Notes under the pieces: generated by a model
What the model saw: only the letters and a program-made list of their open reading frames with translations
What the model was told of the DNA's origin: nothing
Databases searched by the model: none
In this document: one piece after another, positions 18,841 through 27,565 of the stretch
Layout of the letters: the number at the start of each line of letters is the position of its first letter
Position numbering within the stretch: the first letter of the stretch is position 1
Assembly (NCBI GenBank): GCA_009711805.1
Contig: VEMX01000008.1
Location: 1-64,000, forward strand
Length of the DNA stretch: 64,000 bases
Direction of reading: 5' to 3'
Origin: Balneolaceae bacterium
GTDB taxonomy: Bacteria; Bacteroidota; Rhodothermia; Balneolales; Balneolaceae
Position numbers and translations under genes: made by a program

Positions 18841-18869
18841 AAAAAAGAGACGCTGTTTGGCGTCTCTTT
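18841..18869 (-). terminator. Hairpin terminator between E2 gene and panC
   Basis: AAAGAGACGC pairs perfectly with GCGTCTCTTT around a 6-base loop. On the minus strand a run of T follows. It would end the acyltransferase transcript, but lies directly against the panC start, so it may also act as a leader structure for panCD. Confidence 0.8.
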
Positions 18870-18890
18870 CAATTATCCTTTTATACCTAC

Positions 18891-20612
18891 TTAAACCGAA
18901 CGATCTGTATCGAAATTTTCGAGTATTTCTTTAATTCGGTTCAGGAACGCACCGCCATGAGCACCATCAATAATTCGGTGATCGTAACTCATTGAAAGAT
19001 ACATCATCTGGCGTATAGCAATTACATCTCCGGCTTCTGTCTCCAGAACTACCGGTCGTTTTTCGATGGCGCCGGTTCCAATAATTGCAACCTGGGGCTG
19101 ATTAATAATGGGGGTTCCCATCAGGTTACCAACGCTTCCGTAGTTGGTGAGGGTGATTGTTCCCCCAACCAAATCGTCGGGACTTAATTTCTTGCTTCGG
19201 GCTTTAAGGGCCATTTCATTTACTGAATTAGCCAGACCCACCAGGTTCTTTTCTTGCGCCCTTTTGATTACTGGCACAATCAAACCACCTTCGCCACCCT
19301 GCCCTAATGCTACAGCCAGGCCAAAGTTTATATCTTTTTTGACGTGAATTTCATCCCCATTTATTGAACTATTGATCAATGGAAACTCAAGCATTGCTTT
19401 AATAATAGCTTCAACAAACAGAGGTGTAAATGTCAGCTTAACACCCGTGTTATCTTTGAATTTGGCTTTATTGGCATTTCGCCAGCGCACCATATTGGTT
19501 ACATCTACCTCCGCAAAAGTAGTTACGTGAGCTGAGGTTTGCTTAGACTTGACCATATGCTCGGCAATCATCTTGCGCATACGATCCATCTTAATAACTT
19601 CAACATCGCCGGTTGGGGCTTTAACATCTAACTGACCTGCCGAAATTGAATCGTCAGAAGCTTTGGCCGGTGCTCTACCCGATGTTTTCTTAGCAGCCGG
19701 TGCACTTATTTTGCCAGCCTTACGATCTTCTACATAAGCAAGGATGTCGTTCTTGGAAACACGCCCTCCCTGTCCGGAACCGTCAATACTTTCAAGCTCT
19801 TCCTGGCTTATGCCTTCTTCCTGAGCAATAGAACGCACTAATGGGGAATAAAACCTGCCATCACTGCCTACACGCTGAGGTTCACTTCCACCATCTGATG
19901 GAGCACCATTTGTTGTTCCGGCTGTAACAACTTCCTGTTTAGGTTCTTCTTTTGGAGCAGTCTCTTTTTTCTCCTCTTTCTTTTTAGTGGAAGATGCCGA
20001 AGCCCCGGATCCGGTTGAAATAACGGCTATGGTCTGCCCCACTTCAATAGTGTCATTTTCTTCAGCCAACACTTCTACCAATGTACCAGAGGAGGGAGAT
20101 GGTACTTCACTATCTACCTTATCTGTAGATATCTCCAATAGCGTTTCATCTTCTTCTACCGAGTCACCAACATTTTTATTCCATCCTATAACCGTAGCTT
20201 CAACAACCGACTCGCCCATCTGAGGCATAACCACCTCTATGCGTTCGCCTTCATCTTCACCATTGCCGCTTCCTGGATCTTCTGGGGAAGCGTCTACCGT
20301 TTCGGTTTCCTTTTCCTTCTCTTCTTCACTCTCTTCAGTCCCGCCAGATGAGATATCATCTGCAGCATCTTTATCAGTTTCGATAATAGCGATAGGGTTA
20401 CCAACTTCAATAGTGTCTCCCTCTTCTGCCAGAATTTCTACAATAACCCCTGCTTCGGGGGAAGGAACCTCTGTATCCACCTTATCGGTGGCTACCTCGA
20501 GAATAGTTTCATCCACTTCAACGGAATCTCCCACACTCTTACTCCACTCAATAATTGTTCCTTCCATTACCGATTCGCCCATTTGGGGCATAACCACTTC
20601 TACCTTCGCCAT
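18891..20612 (-). CDS. 2-oxoacid dehydrogenase E2 (dihydrolipoamide acyltransferase)
   Basis: 573 residues. Two N-terminal lipoyl domains (about residues 1-80 and 128-205), each with the lipoylated lysine in a TDKVD motif. An acidic linker joins them and a Lys/Glu/Pro-rich linker follows. A peripheral subunit-binding domain comes next (FYSPLVRSIAQEEGISQEEL, about residues 260-295), then the catalytic core, with SYDHRIIDGAHGGAFL carrying the His/Asp active-site pair. Two-lipoyl E2s of this type serve branched-chain or 2-oxoglutarate dehydrogenase complexes; the exact substrate cannot be fixed from sequence. E1 and E3 genes are not adjacent. Hairpin terminator downstream. Confidence 0.92.
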   Translation of the reverse strand: MAKVEVVMPQMGESVMEGTIIEWSKSVGDSVEVDETILEVATDKVDTEVPSPEAGVIVEILAEEGDTIEVGNPIAIIETDKDAADDISSGGTEESEEEKEKETETVDASPEDPGSGNGEDEGERIEVVMPQMGESVVEATVIGWNKNVGDSVEEDETLLEISTDKVDSEVPSPSSGTLVEVLAEENDTIEVGQTIAVISTGSGASASSTKKKEEKKETAPKEEPKQEVVTAGTTNGAPSDGGSEPQRVGSDGRFYSPLVRSIAQEEGISQEELESIDGSGQGGRVSKNDILAYVEDRKAGKISAPAAKKTSGRAPAKASDDSISAGQLDVKAPTGDVEVIKMDRMRKMIAEHMVKSKQTSAHVTTFAEVDVTNMVRWRNANKAKFKDNTGVKLTFTPLFVEAIIKAMLEFPLINSSINGDEIHVKKDINFGLAVALGQGGEGGLIVPVIKRAQEKNLVGLANSVNEMALKARSKKLSPDDLVGGTITLTNYGSVGNLMGTPIINQPQVAIIGTGAIEKRPVVLETEAGDVIAIRQMMYLSMSYDHRIIDGAHGGAFLNRIKEILENFDTDRSV

Positions 20613-20856
20613 AAAATTGTTTTGTTTTGCTGCCTGACGGCTGTTTTAACGGATTTCCAAAGGACTCTAAAGTTCTGCATTATTCCAATTAGTTCAAAAT
20701 ATGGATCGAGCCTTTAATTTTCAGAAAAGCGCTTTTCTTAAACGGGTATTTAAACCGGATCATTAAACAACAAAACCAAGCTCATCAGTTCCATTTCAGG
20801 CATTTTTGTTGAATCAAATTTCTGTACTCTCCCTTCAACCCTCTCTGTCACTGAAA

Positions 20857-22857
20857 CTATTTTAATGATGGCGTTAATGCTTTTAATACATAAGCGGTGG
20901 TAAGTGTTCGGCTTTTGTAGGGTTCGTTAATTCTTGGCCTGATAAACCGAACCCCGGGCCAACTATAGTTGGCACTCTGACAGGAAAGAAGAAAGCGCTC
21001 TCCCCTGGCTATTGCTTTTTTGGCTTTTTCAGGATCTATAACCCTCAATGTTAACAGAGCAAGAGATGTATTGAGAGCGTCAGACACTGAATATTCCAAT
21101 CCCCATCCCCCATCTTGATTTTGCGAATTCATGATAAAATTGAAAGACTTCTGAATACTTTTGCTTCCGGCTGCCTCAGCACAGACCTGTAACATCCGGC
21201 TGCAAACATAGGTGCCATAGTAATCGCCATAATACCACCGACTTTGCCAATACCCCTCCACTTCCTGTTCTTTTTTAAGATAATCACACCCTTTGGATAA
21301 CACCTCTCTGTAACCGGCTTCGTCCATTTGAGATAAAGCATAGAGAAAATTGGCTGTCACTTCTACATCGGGCCCTTCCCCCCATTTAGTTTGGTTGAAC
21401 GAGTATTGTCTCTGCTGACGCTCATTTCTTTTCTCTCTTGGCAGTATCCATGTTTTCATGCCGCCATTCTCTTCCATGCAATGCTCAACAGCAAAATTAA
21501 TTGTATCACTGCAATAATCATTCAACAAACTATACTCATTGGCTTTCACAAGTAACTGAATCACTTGCCCCAAATCATCTATATCGGCAGCAATTTCAGG
21601 AACCGTTGGGAAGTAACTCCATCCTCCTATTCTATCCTCATTTCTTCGGCTCATCAGGTAAGATATTTCCTTTTGCACGATTGTTGAAAAGTTAACCGGG
21701 AAACCGGATTCAATATCACAAAGTACATCGGTAACAATAGCACGCTGGAAAGTATCCCCAATATGGATTTGCTCCTTATTTGAGAATCCTTCCATCTCGC
21801 TCAGATACATGATGTGTTTTAGTTCGGTATACCCCTTCTTCCATTCATTAATGAGGTAAGAAATTGAAGGAGCAAGATCTGTGTTTTGAATCTGCACTTT
21901 TGGGATATGAACCTCCACATCATTTTGTTTCATTGTTGCTTCTTTGCGGATATTGAACCTTGTTTTAAGCACCAACTTATACCCCCTTATCGTGTCAATT
22001 CGCTGGGCGTTTTCTGAATGTATCTTTCTCAGATTATTCTCCCATAGACCAGCCCCGGTTCCCTCGGTATATTCTAATGCTTTTTTATAATAATGATCTG
22101 CCTTTTCGTAATAGTAATCGGCCAGGTTTAACGAATAGAGGTGTTTTTTCACCTCCTCATCCGTTATTTTTTCAATATCTTTGTCCTGTTCTTCCAGTAA
22201 TAGTGAAAGATGCCGCAATACCCAGTTAAACTGCCCCTGCTCCCGGTCTTCTATTATATCCTGGATATCATCTACAAACTGATTGGCTATCGAAAAGCAC
22301 CGGTGGGCTTGCAACAAGTGTTCATACTTTTCCTGGTACTTTTTGCCAGACAATAAATGAAGTGCATCAATAGCTACTTTGCCGAATTCGCTTTTATAAT
22401 CGGCTAAATCATAGTATTGAGATATTTCTGTCACAGCTTCTTCCTGCTCCATTTGCTGTGCTTTTTGATAATTTTGCTTTCTCTGATTCCAATATTTCCA
22501 GAAGCCAGAAGCACAACCAAACAATTGACTCAATATTTTTATAGCCTCTTCCTGGCAGCTTACAATTATCGACATATTACCCAACGTCAAAACCCGATGT
22601 TTTGAGTCGTAAGCCCGGTCAAGGTTTATCAACGATTGATAATACAAAAAACCCGATATACTCAGGTGTTTTAAGGTTTCATCATCAGAAACGTTAAACG
22701 CATTTGAGAATAGACGGGGATAGAACAGATAAAATGTAAATGCACCAGAAAACACTTTTTCATCCAGCAGCCTTTGTTTTACTGAAGTGGCCACACTCAA
22801 CGACTGAATATAATTCACATAAAATCTTTTATAGGTTGAAATAATATTATCCATCAT
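20857..22857 (-). CDS. Class I isoprenoid-synthase-like / class II terpene-cyclase-like fusion
   Basis: 666 residues, no signal peptide. The N-terminal half (about 1-300) is all-helical and has two acidic motifs like those of class I isoprenoid enzymes: D80-RAY-D84 and DDIQDIIED (196-204). The C-terminal half (about 320-666) has squalene/hopene-cyclase or prenyltransferase-type alpha/alpha repeats: GGWSYFP (411-417), then D425-I-D-D428 in EIAADIDDLG, which fits the class II cyclase DxDD proton donor; a QW-like repeat QNQDGGWG (579-586); and the end RTLTTAYVLKAL. It might be bifunctional, cyclising and ionising a prenyl diphosphate, or modifying a peptide. It is the last gene of the RiPP-like run and overlaps the gene before it by 4 bases (ATGA). 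Confidence 0.75.
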   Translation of the reverse strand: MMDNIISTYKRFYVNYIQSLSVATSVKQRLLDEKVFSGAFTFYLFYPRLFSNAFNVSDDETLKHLSISGFLYYQSLINLDRAYDSKHRVLTLGNMSIIVSCQEEAIKILSQLFGCASGFWKYWNQRKQNYQKAQQMEQEEAVTEISQYYDLADYKSEFGKVAIDALHLLSGKKYQEKYEHLLQAHRCFSIANQFVDDIQDIIEDREQGQFNWVLRHLSLLLEEQDKDIEKITDEEVKKHLYSLNLADYYYEKADHYYKKALEYTEGTGAGLWENNLRKIHSENAQRIDTIRGYKLVLKTRFNIRKEATMKQNDVEVHIPKVQIQNTDLAPSISYLINEWKKGYTELKHIMYLSEMEGFSNKEQIHIGDTFQRAIVTDVLCDIESGFPVNFSTIVQKEISYLMSRRNEDRIGGWSYFPTVPEIAADIDDLGQVIQLLVKANEYSLLNDYCSDTINFAVEHCMEENGGMKTWILPREKRNERQQRQYSFNQTKWGEGPDVEVTANFLYALSQMDEAGYREVLSKGCDYLKKEQEVEGYWQSRWYYGDYYGTYVCSRMLQVCAEAAGSKSIQKSFNFIMNSQNQDGGWGLEYSVSDALNTSLALLTLRVIDPEKAKKAIARGERFLLSCQSANYSWPGVRFIRPRINEPYKSRTLTTAYVLKALTPSLK

Positions 22858-23690
22858 TCTTCGTAGGCTGTAAAGTAGATTCCCGGACTCCAGTTCTTTT
22901 TGATAATCCAGTTTGACTCACTCGATGTCTTGGCAAAAAACCAACTGGTGCTAAAGGGTTTAAACCGATTTAGGGAAATCACCAGGCAGTAGTCATTATT
23001 TTCTTTGCAAGTCCCTTTTTTTTGTACCGGCTGGAGAGTTACAACCACATCTTCTTCGAACACCAGATCATATGCTTCCAGATCTATCCCTATCCATCCT
23101 GATTTTTTTCTTATGGGGAATAGAATATCCCTCCCAACTATATGTTCACCCGCACTGTCGTCGATAAACTTTCTAAAGTGCACCCGCATAAGCACTTCCT
23201 CATATCCATTATTCACCACGTGAACATTCAGGTTTTTCAAAAATACCGGCTTTTCGTCTACCTTGATTCTAATACCCCGTTCTCCGCCCCGTATATTGTT
23301 ACTCCACCCGGTTACCATTATTTTAGAGGAGGTACTGGTCCCTATCCGCCTTTTCTTTAATGCCGACTTTGATACGACCACCTCATCCAAATTATATACC
23401 TCTGGCTCAAGCTTTATTTTAACGGGCTGTTCTTCCAACTCTTCCAGGGTATATACACTGGATTTATACCCTATCATTGAAAACCGAACTCTGGTTTGAG
23501 ACAACTTATTTTTATACTGCAGGATAAAGTTTCCATTTTCATCAGAAACCGTACCCGCCGTTGTCCCCATAATACCAATATTCACATAAGACAAAGGCTG
23601 CCCTGTATCCTTATCAATAACGTGTCCTTCCACCGATTGAGATGATACCGTACCAACCTGAATAAACAGTAAAAGCAGAATGTAAGTCAT
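22854..23690 (-). CDS. Carboxypeptidase-regulatory-like domain secreted protein
   Basis: 278 residues with a signal peptide (MTYILLLLFIQVGTVSSQ). A carboxypeptidase D regulatory-like (CarboxypepD_reg) domain follows directly: EGHVIDKDTGQPLSYVNIGI...GTVSDENGNFIL, residues about 20-95. The remaining 180 residues are beta-rich and unfamiliar, with a single Cys pair near the end (CKENNDYC). The first domain is common on Bacteroidota outer-membrane or periplasmic proteins. It is coupled by 4-base overlaps to the M50 gene before it and the cyclase-like gene after it, so it is very probably part of the same pathway. Its role is unknown. Confidence 0.72.
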   Translation of the reverse strand: MTYILLLLFIQVGTVSSQSVEGHVIDKDTGQPLSYVNIGIMGTTAGTVSDENGNFILQYKNKLSQTRVRFSMIGYKSSVYTLEELEEQPVKIKLEPEVYNLDEVVVSKSALKKRRIGTSTSSKIMVTGWSNNIRGGERGIRIKVDEKPVFLKNLNVHVVNNGYEEVLMRVHFRKFIDDSAGEHIVGRDILFPIRKKSGWIGIDLEAYDLVFEEDVVVTLQPVQKKGTCKENNDYCLVISLNRFKPFSTSWFFAKTSSESNWIIKKNWSPGIYFTAYEE

Positions 23691-24895
23691 GATGCTTTAG
23701 CTACGGCGTATTTATAAATTCTGGAGCCCACCCGGTACAAGATGTACAAGGTTAGCATAATGAAAACAAGTTGCATCAGTATGGTTCCCAACACCTCAAA
23801 TGGAAACGCCTCCCCGGTATTCATTCCTTCAATTAAAAGAGCAAAATCGCCTGGTATTGTTGCAACAAAATGATATAGAAAAAGTGGCATTCTATATAAA
23901 ATGTAGTATCCAAAGAACAAATTAGAAATGACTACATACATCATAAATGCATACTTTTCTCTTCGGTTTATCTGGAACAGATATGGCTTTTCTGATACTT
24001 TCTTTCCTCTGATTTTTTTGGAACAGTAAGCAATCACTTCATAGGTGCGTTTTCGTAAATTGGCGACGCCCAGTAAGTCGGTAAAAACCCAGTACCCATC
24101 AAACCTGAAAAAGGGATTTAAATCAAACAGAAAGGAAAGGTTAATAGCATATACCACATATTTAAGATTGGCATCCTGAGTGATACCGTAAAGCAGAATT
24201 ACCAGCACCAAGAATATTAGCTGAAAATAGATGCCTGCGAAATCGACCACAATGCGTTCTTTTCTATTTAGTTTCCAAACATTGGAAACGTCAGCATAAA
24301 ATACAGGGAAGTGTAAATATAGCCCTACCCCAATATGACCATGCTGCACTCCATAATACCGGCAGGCTGAGGCATGCCCCAGTTCATGAAATATTACAGA
24401 CAAAAAGAAAGGTGCTCCCACCAGGAAAAACGTACCCAAGCCAAAACTTTCTACAGCTACTGCTTCCGTTCCTGTAAATAAAAAAAAATACCCTTGCGCT
24501 GCAATAACAGCAGCGGTAATACAAAAAGCTACAAATGGTTTAAAGAAGGCGCTCAATACATTAGTAAGCGGCCGCAATGTTTTGCCAGATATAAATTCTC
24601 TGCGGAGCCATATATAGGAATTCGTTTCCTGCTGTTCTCCATCAAATATGGGATTTATGTAGGTATCAATAAGCCCTTCTATTCGTTCGCAGGAATACTC
24701 TCTGCCGTTTTTACTGGAAAAAACATGGGAAACCTCTTCCAATGAGTTGTTATTCTTTAGCAACTCTACCAGATCTACCACAGGCTTACTTACCTCAAAA
24801 TGCCGATCCTGATATGTAATCATATACAACTGCTTTCGGGAGGATGACGACAAGGCCTGAACTTCCAGTAAGTTGAGTTTTTCTGCTGAAACCAT
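23687..24895 (-). CDS. M50-family membrane metalloprotease with PqqD-like domain
   Basis: 402 residues. The first 90 residues have the pattern of a PqqD-like winged-helix (peptide-recognition) domain: YMITYQDRHFEVSKPVVDLVELL...SLEEVSHVF. A multi-helix membrane part follows. It has the zinc motif HELGH (170-174) and the second M50 motif N260-P...D266-G in FDLNPFFRFDGYW. This is the arrangement of peptide-processing site-2-type proteases, such as YydH in RiPP clusters of Firmicutes. It likely cleaves, exports or handles the peptide encoded just upstream. Its end overlaps the next gene by 4 bases. Confidence 0.82.
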   Translation of the reverse strand: MVSAEKLNLLEVQALSSSSRKQLYMITYQDRHFEVSKPVVDLVELLKNNNSLEEVSHVFSSKNGREYSCERIEGLIDTYINPIFDGEQQETNSYIWLRREFISGKTLRPLTNVLSAFFKPFVAFCITAAVIAAQGYFFLFTGTEAVAVESFGLGTFFLVGAPFFLSVIFHELGHASACRYYGVQHGHIGVGLYLHFPVFYADVSNVWKLNRKERIVVDFAGIYFQLIFLVLVILLYGITQDANLKYVVYAINLSFLFDLNPFFRFDGYWVFTDLLGVANLRKRTYEVIAYCSKKIRGKKVSEKPYLFQINRREKYAFMMYVVISNLFFGYYILYRMPLFLYHFVATIPGDFALLIEGMNTGEAFPFEVLGTILMQLVFIMLTLYILYRVGSRIYKYAVAKAS

Positions 24896-24985
24896 TAGCT
24901 ACATATTGGTTTGTTACTCAGTGTATTCGTGTTCGTGATATATAAATAACCAAAAAAGGAACTCCAAATTGCCAGACCAAGAACA

Positions 24986-25005
24986 ATAAAAGACGGCTCT
25001 TTTAT
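24986..25005 (-). terminator. Hairpin between precursor peptide and M50 gene (possible attenuator)
   Basis: ATAAAAGA, loop CGGC, TCTTTTAT: an 8-bp perfect stem in the 168-base gap after the peptide gene. On the minus strand it leads into a moderately U-rich stretch (TTTTATTGTT). A weak terminator here would give more precursor transcript than downstream enzyme transcript, as in many RiPP operons. The stem is AT-rich, so the strength is uncertain. Confidence 0.5.
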
Positions 25006-25063
25006 GCATCCCAACTAATTAAAAGGCAGGAGGTCGTAACTCAATGAAGTTCCTATTCATGGG

Positions 25064-25246
25064 TTAAGGTTCAATCGTCTCTCGCGGAATCTCTACATCA
25101 TCTACTCCACAATCATCACCATGAACTCCACAGATCCATGGTTTTGTTTCGAGCCGTTGCTCGAGCTCCTGAATTGAGAACTCATCATATAAGTCATCAT
25201 TCAGAGGCTTAAGTTCGACATCATTTAACTTTTTAGGTTTTTTCAT
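25064..25246 (-). CDS. Putative RiPP precursor peptide, 60 residues
   Basis: A small ORF between the radical-SAM gene (46-base gap) and the M50 gene. Residues 1-34 look like a charged, helical leader (MKKPKKLNDVELKPLNDDLY, then FSIQELEQRLE). Residues 35-60 form a core-like tail with a Trp, two Cys (39 and 46), glycines and acidic residues: TKPWICGVHGDDCGVDDVE, then IPRETIEP. Cys46 is followed by Asp49 and Asp50 (CX2D/CX3D), and Cys39 by Asp44 (CX4D), spacings reminiscent of thioether-forming substrates of SPASM enzymes. No GG cleavage site is obvious. I infer precursor identity from position and composition; it could also be an accessory protein. Confidence 0.7.
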   Translation of the reverse strand: MKKPKKLNDVELKPLNDDLYDEFSIQELEQRLETKPWICGVHGDDCGVDDVEIPRETIEP

Positions 25247-25292
25247 GTTTTAAGGATTTGGTTTCGGTTGTAGTTAGCAGTTACAAGCATAC

Positions 25293-26906
25293 TTAAGTGG
25301 GAACCTGCTCTTCCACAAAAGATTTATAAACGTCGCTTGTAACTTTTTGGAAAGTTCTTGGATATCCATCGCAGTAAGGCGCATTGTATCCCCGACCTTC
25401 CCGAAGTGCATGAGCTTGACAACCGCCTCCGCAAAAGAATGCATATTTACAGCGGCTGCATGCCGGCGTCTTGCTTATATTTCTTCCATACCAATTCTCC
25501 AATTCCTCTTCATCAAGCTCTAACCCATCGCGATAGCTCCCCACAATGTGCTGATCCATACCGACTGTTTCCCAGCAGGTATATAAGTCTCCATATGGAT
25601 CAAAAATCATCATCCCGTTTTGAGCAGAGCAAAATGTTGATTTGAATTCTACCAACCCTTTTTCCTTCAGGGCTTTTTTAATTTTATGCCGTATTCCAAA
25701 ATCCTGGCAAGAGATAGCTTCCATCTTGGGATCTTCAGCTACGGCTTTAAAATGCTTGCTTATATATTTACTCCTCGAGATTGTTTGTATAAAATCAGTC
25801 TGTTTATGGATTTCAGCCTGGTCATCGTGAAACACAATACCGTTGCCGTTCATACCGACTCCTTCAAAAGCGGCCTGCTCTTCTTCAAAGTTGATATACT
25901 GCTCTGTAGGATCTATTCCATTCTCCGGTTTCTCTTTTTGTTCAACCGGTTTTATACTGGTGGCGGGAGTCTCCTCCTTTTTGGCAGCCATTACGGCATT
26001 ACAATTCATTTCACTATCGCCATGAATAAGTGCTGAGTACACCCGGAAACGGTCATACTCAAAAAATCCAAGCTCATCAAAATGAGCTCTTACTGTTTTA
26101 ATTTGGTCAAAATTGTTTAAATCTGTGTTAATACGTACGGCTATATATACCCCTGCCTCAAGAGCCCATGCAATATTCTCCATGATTTTATCGTAAGAGA
26201 GGCCAGTTTCAAAATGGGTACGCCTGCTGTCATGGGTTTCACGGTCTCCGTCTACAGTAATCTGAAGCTTATTAATGTAATTAGGGTGAATAAGGTCTTT
26301 ATAATGCTCTAAATCGTAGCCATTGGTTATGGCTTTAAAATGATATCCCTTCTCATATCCCTGCTCGACAATATATTTCACAATACTTTTATTGGAGGCC
26401 AGCAGGGGTTCTCCGCCATATAAAATAATTTGCTTGGAGTGCAGATCTTCGTTTGGCTCCAACTCAAGCATGGTTTGGTAGGCACGGTCAACGGCGGTCT
26501 TGGTAAACACTTTTTTCGACCAGCCTTTACCGTTAGATGATATCTCATTCTCAAAGCAATAGGGGCAGCGGAAATTGCAGTCATAAGCAACCAGGAACAA
26601 GAAGTTCTTACGGGTGGCGTCTCGCTTGTGAAAAAATTCTGCCATCGTTTTCACAGTCTCTTTCTCCTCCATAGGCGATTTTTCCGTGATATAGCCCCTT
26701 TCCTCCAACAAATTAAACGTTGCCTCCGAAAACGGAAGCTCATCCCCTTTTGTATACACTCGATTTTTTTGAAGAAAGTCGACTACATTAGCCGATGCCT
26801 GATCAATGGCTCCTGTATACCCATGAACCAACAAGTAATTATTCTCTTTATCTTCAAGCTTTACATATATGGTATAGGAAGAAGTTCTGTATTTTTTTGT
26901 ATCCAT
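25293..26906 (-). CDS. Radical SAM/SPASM peptide maturase
   Basis: 537 residues from the ATG at 26906, chosen over the ATG at 26918 because GGAG stands 6 bases ahead of it. The first 80 residues resemble a PqqD-like recognition domain (YTIYVKLEDKENNYLLVHGY...). The radical-SAM [4Fe-4S] motif is CNFRCPYC (Cys110, 114, 117), followed by ILYGGEPLLA. The C-terminal SPASM domain binds further clusters: CSAQNG and CWETVG, then CSRCKYAFFCGGGCQAHA and a final Cys in NAPYC. A lysine/glutamate-rich insertion (about residues 290-330) is not usual. Such enzymes install thioethers, C-C crosslinks or epimerisation on RiPP precursors. First structural gene of the cluster. Confidence 0.9.
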   Translation of the reverse strand: MDTKKYRTSSYTIYVKLEDKENNYLLVHGYTGAIDQASANVVDFLQKNRVYTKGDELPFSEATFNLLEERGYITEKSPMEEKETVKTMAEFFHKRDATRKNFLFLVAYDCNFRCPYCFENEISSNGKGWSKKVFTKTAVDRAYQTMLELEPNEDLHSKQIILYGGEPLLASNKSIVKYIVEQGYEKGYHFKAITNGYDLEHYKDLIHPNYINKLQITVDGDRETHDSRRTHFETGLSYDKIMENIAWALEAGVYIAVRINTDLNNFDQIKTVRAHFDELGFFEYDRFRVYSALIHGDSEMNCNAVMAAKKEETPATSIKPVEQKEKPENGIDPTEQYINFEEEQAAFEGVGMNGNGIVFHDDQAEIHKQTDFIQTISRSKYISKHFKAVAEDPKMEAISCQDFGIRHKIKKALKEKGLVEFKSTFCSAQNGMMIFDPYGDLYTCWETVGMDQHIVGSYRDGLELDEEELENWYGRNISKTPACSRCKYAFFCGGGCQAHALREGRGYNAPYCDGYPRTFQKVTSDVYKSFVEEQVPT

Positions 26907-27151
26907 CTTTGACTCCATCTATTGACTGCAGTTAATCTTTTGGGGTAAGCACCCTGATTATGGACAAACCATGCTCGTCTTCATCCTCAAAATGCACCAT
27001 AACCTCTGCTTGTTAAATCACCTCAGGGAGAAGACCCGATATACTTCTTTATTCTGTTTTATTATGGTGTTAATCTGTAATTGCTCACAACAATATTAAA
27101 TCGATTCCCCATACTAACTGCATTGCAGAATACCTTAAATTATACCTTAAA

Positions 27152-27565
27152 TTATCCCTTAACTTTTTCTTTCAACCATTGCCCGGGAGGTAACCCAAAC
27201 GATTTATTAAATGCTTTATTAAATGAAGCATAACTGGAAAAGCCGACTTCATACCCAATCTCACTTATAGAAAGACCGCCTTTATAGTTATCGATAAGCA
27301 ACTTCTTGGCTGCCTCAAGGCGGTGCTCAAGCATATATTGCTTTGCCCCCAATCCTGTATAGAATTTAAATTTCCCTGAAAAATTATGATTGGAAATCTG
27401 ACAAGTATCTTCTACCCACCCTACAGTTAGTTTATGGTCGAATAAATGGTCATGAATACATCTGACAGCATTCCTGACATCTGCCGGCCACTCAGAATCA
27501 GGCTTCTCTAAGTTCGTTTTATACTCTTGTATCAACCGCTGGGTATTTTTATCTATTTGACGCAT
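27152..27565 (-). CDS. AraC-family transcriptional regulator (short)
   Basis: 137 residues, almost entirely a DNA-binding region. The two helix-turn-helix motifs are visible: LTVGWVEDTCQISNHNFSGK, and LSISEIGYEVGFSSYASFNKAF followed by FGLPPGQWLKEK. It has no effector domain, so the signal comes from elsewhere or it works with a partner. It sits 246 bases upstream of the radical-SAM gene on the same strand and is the likely regulator of that cluster. A 27-kb stretch with hairpins precedes it. Confidence 0.88.
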   Translation of the reverse strand: MRQIDKNTQRLIQEYKTNLEKPDSEWPADVRNAVRCIHDHLFDHKLTVGWVEDTCQISNHNFSGKFKFYTGLGAKQYMLEHRLEAAKKLLIDNYKGGLSISEIGYEVGFSSYASFNKAFNKSFGLPPGQWLKEKVKG

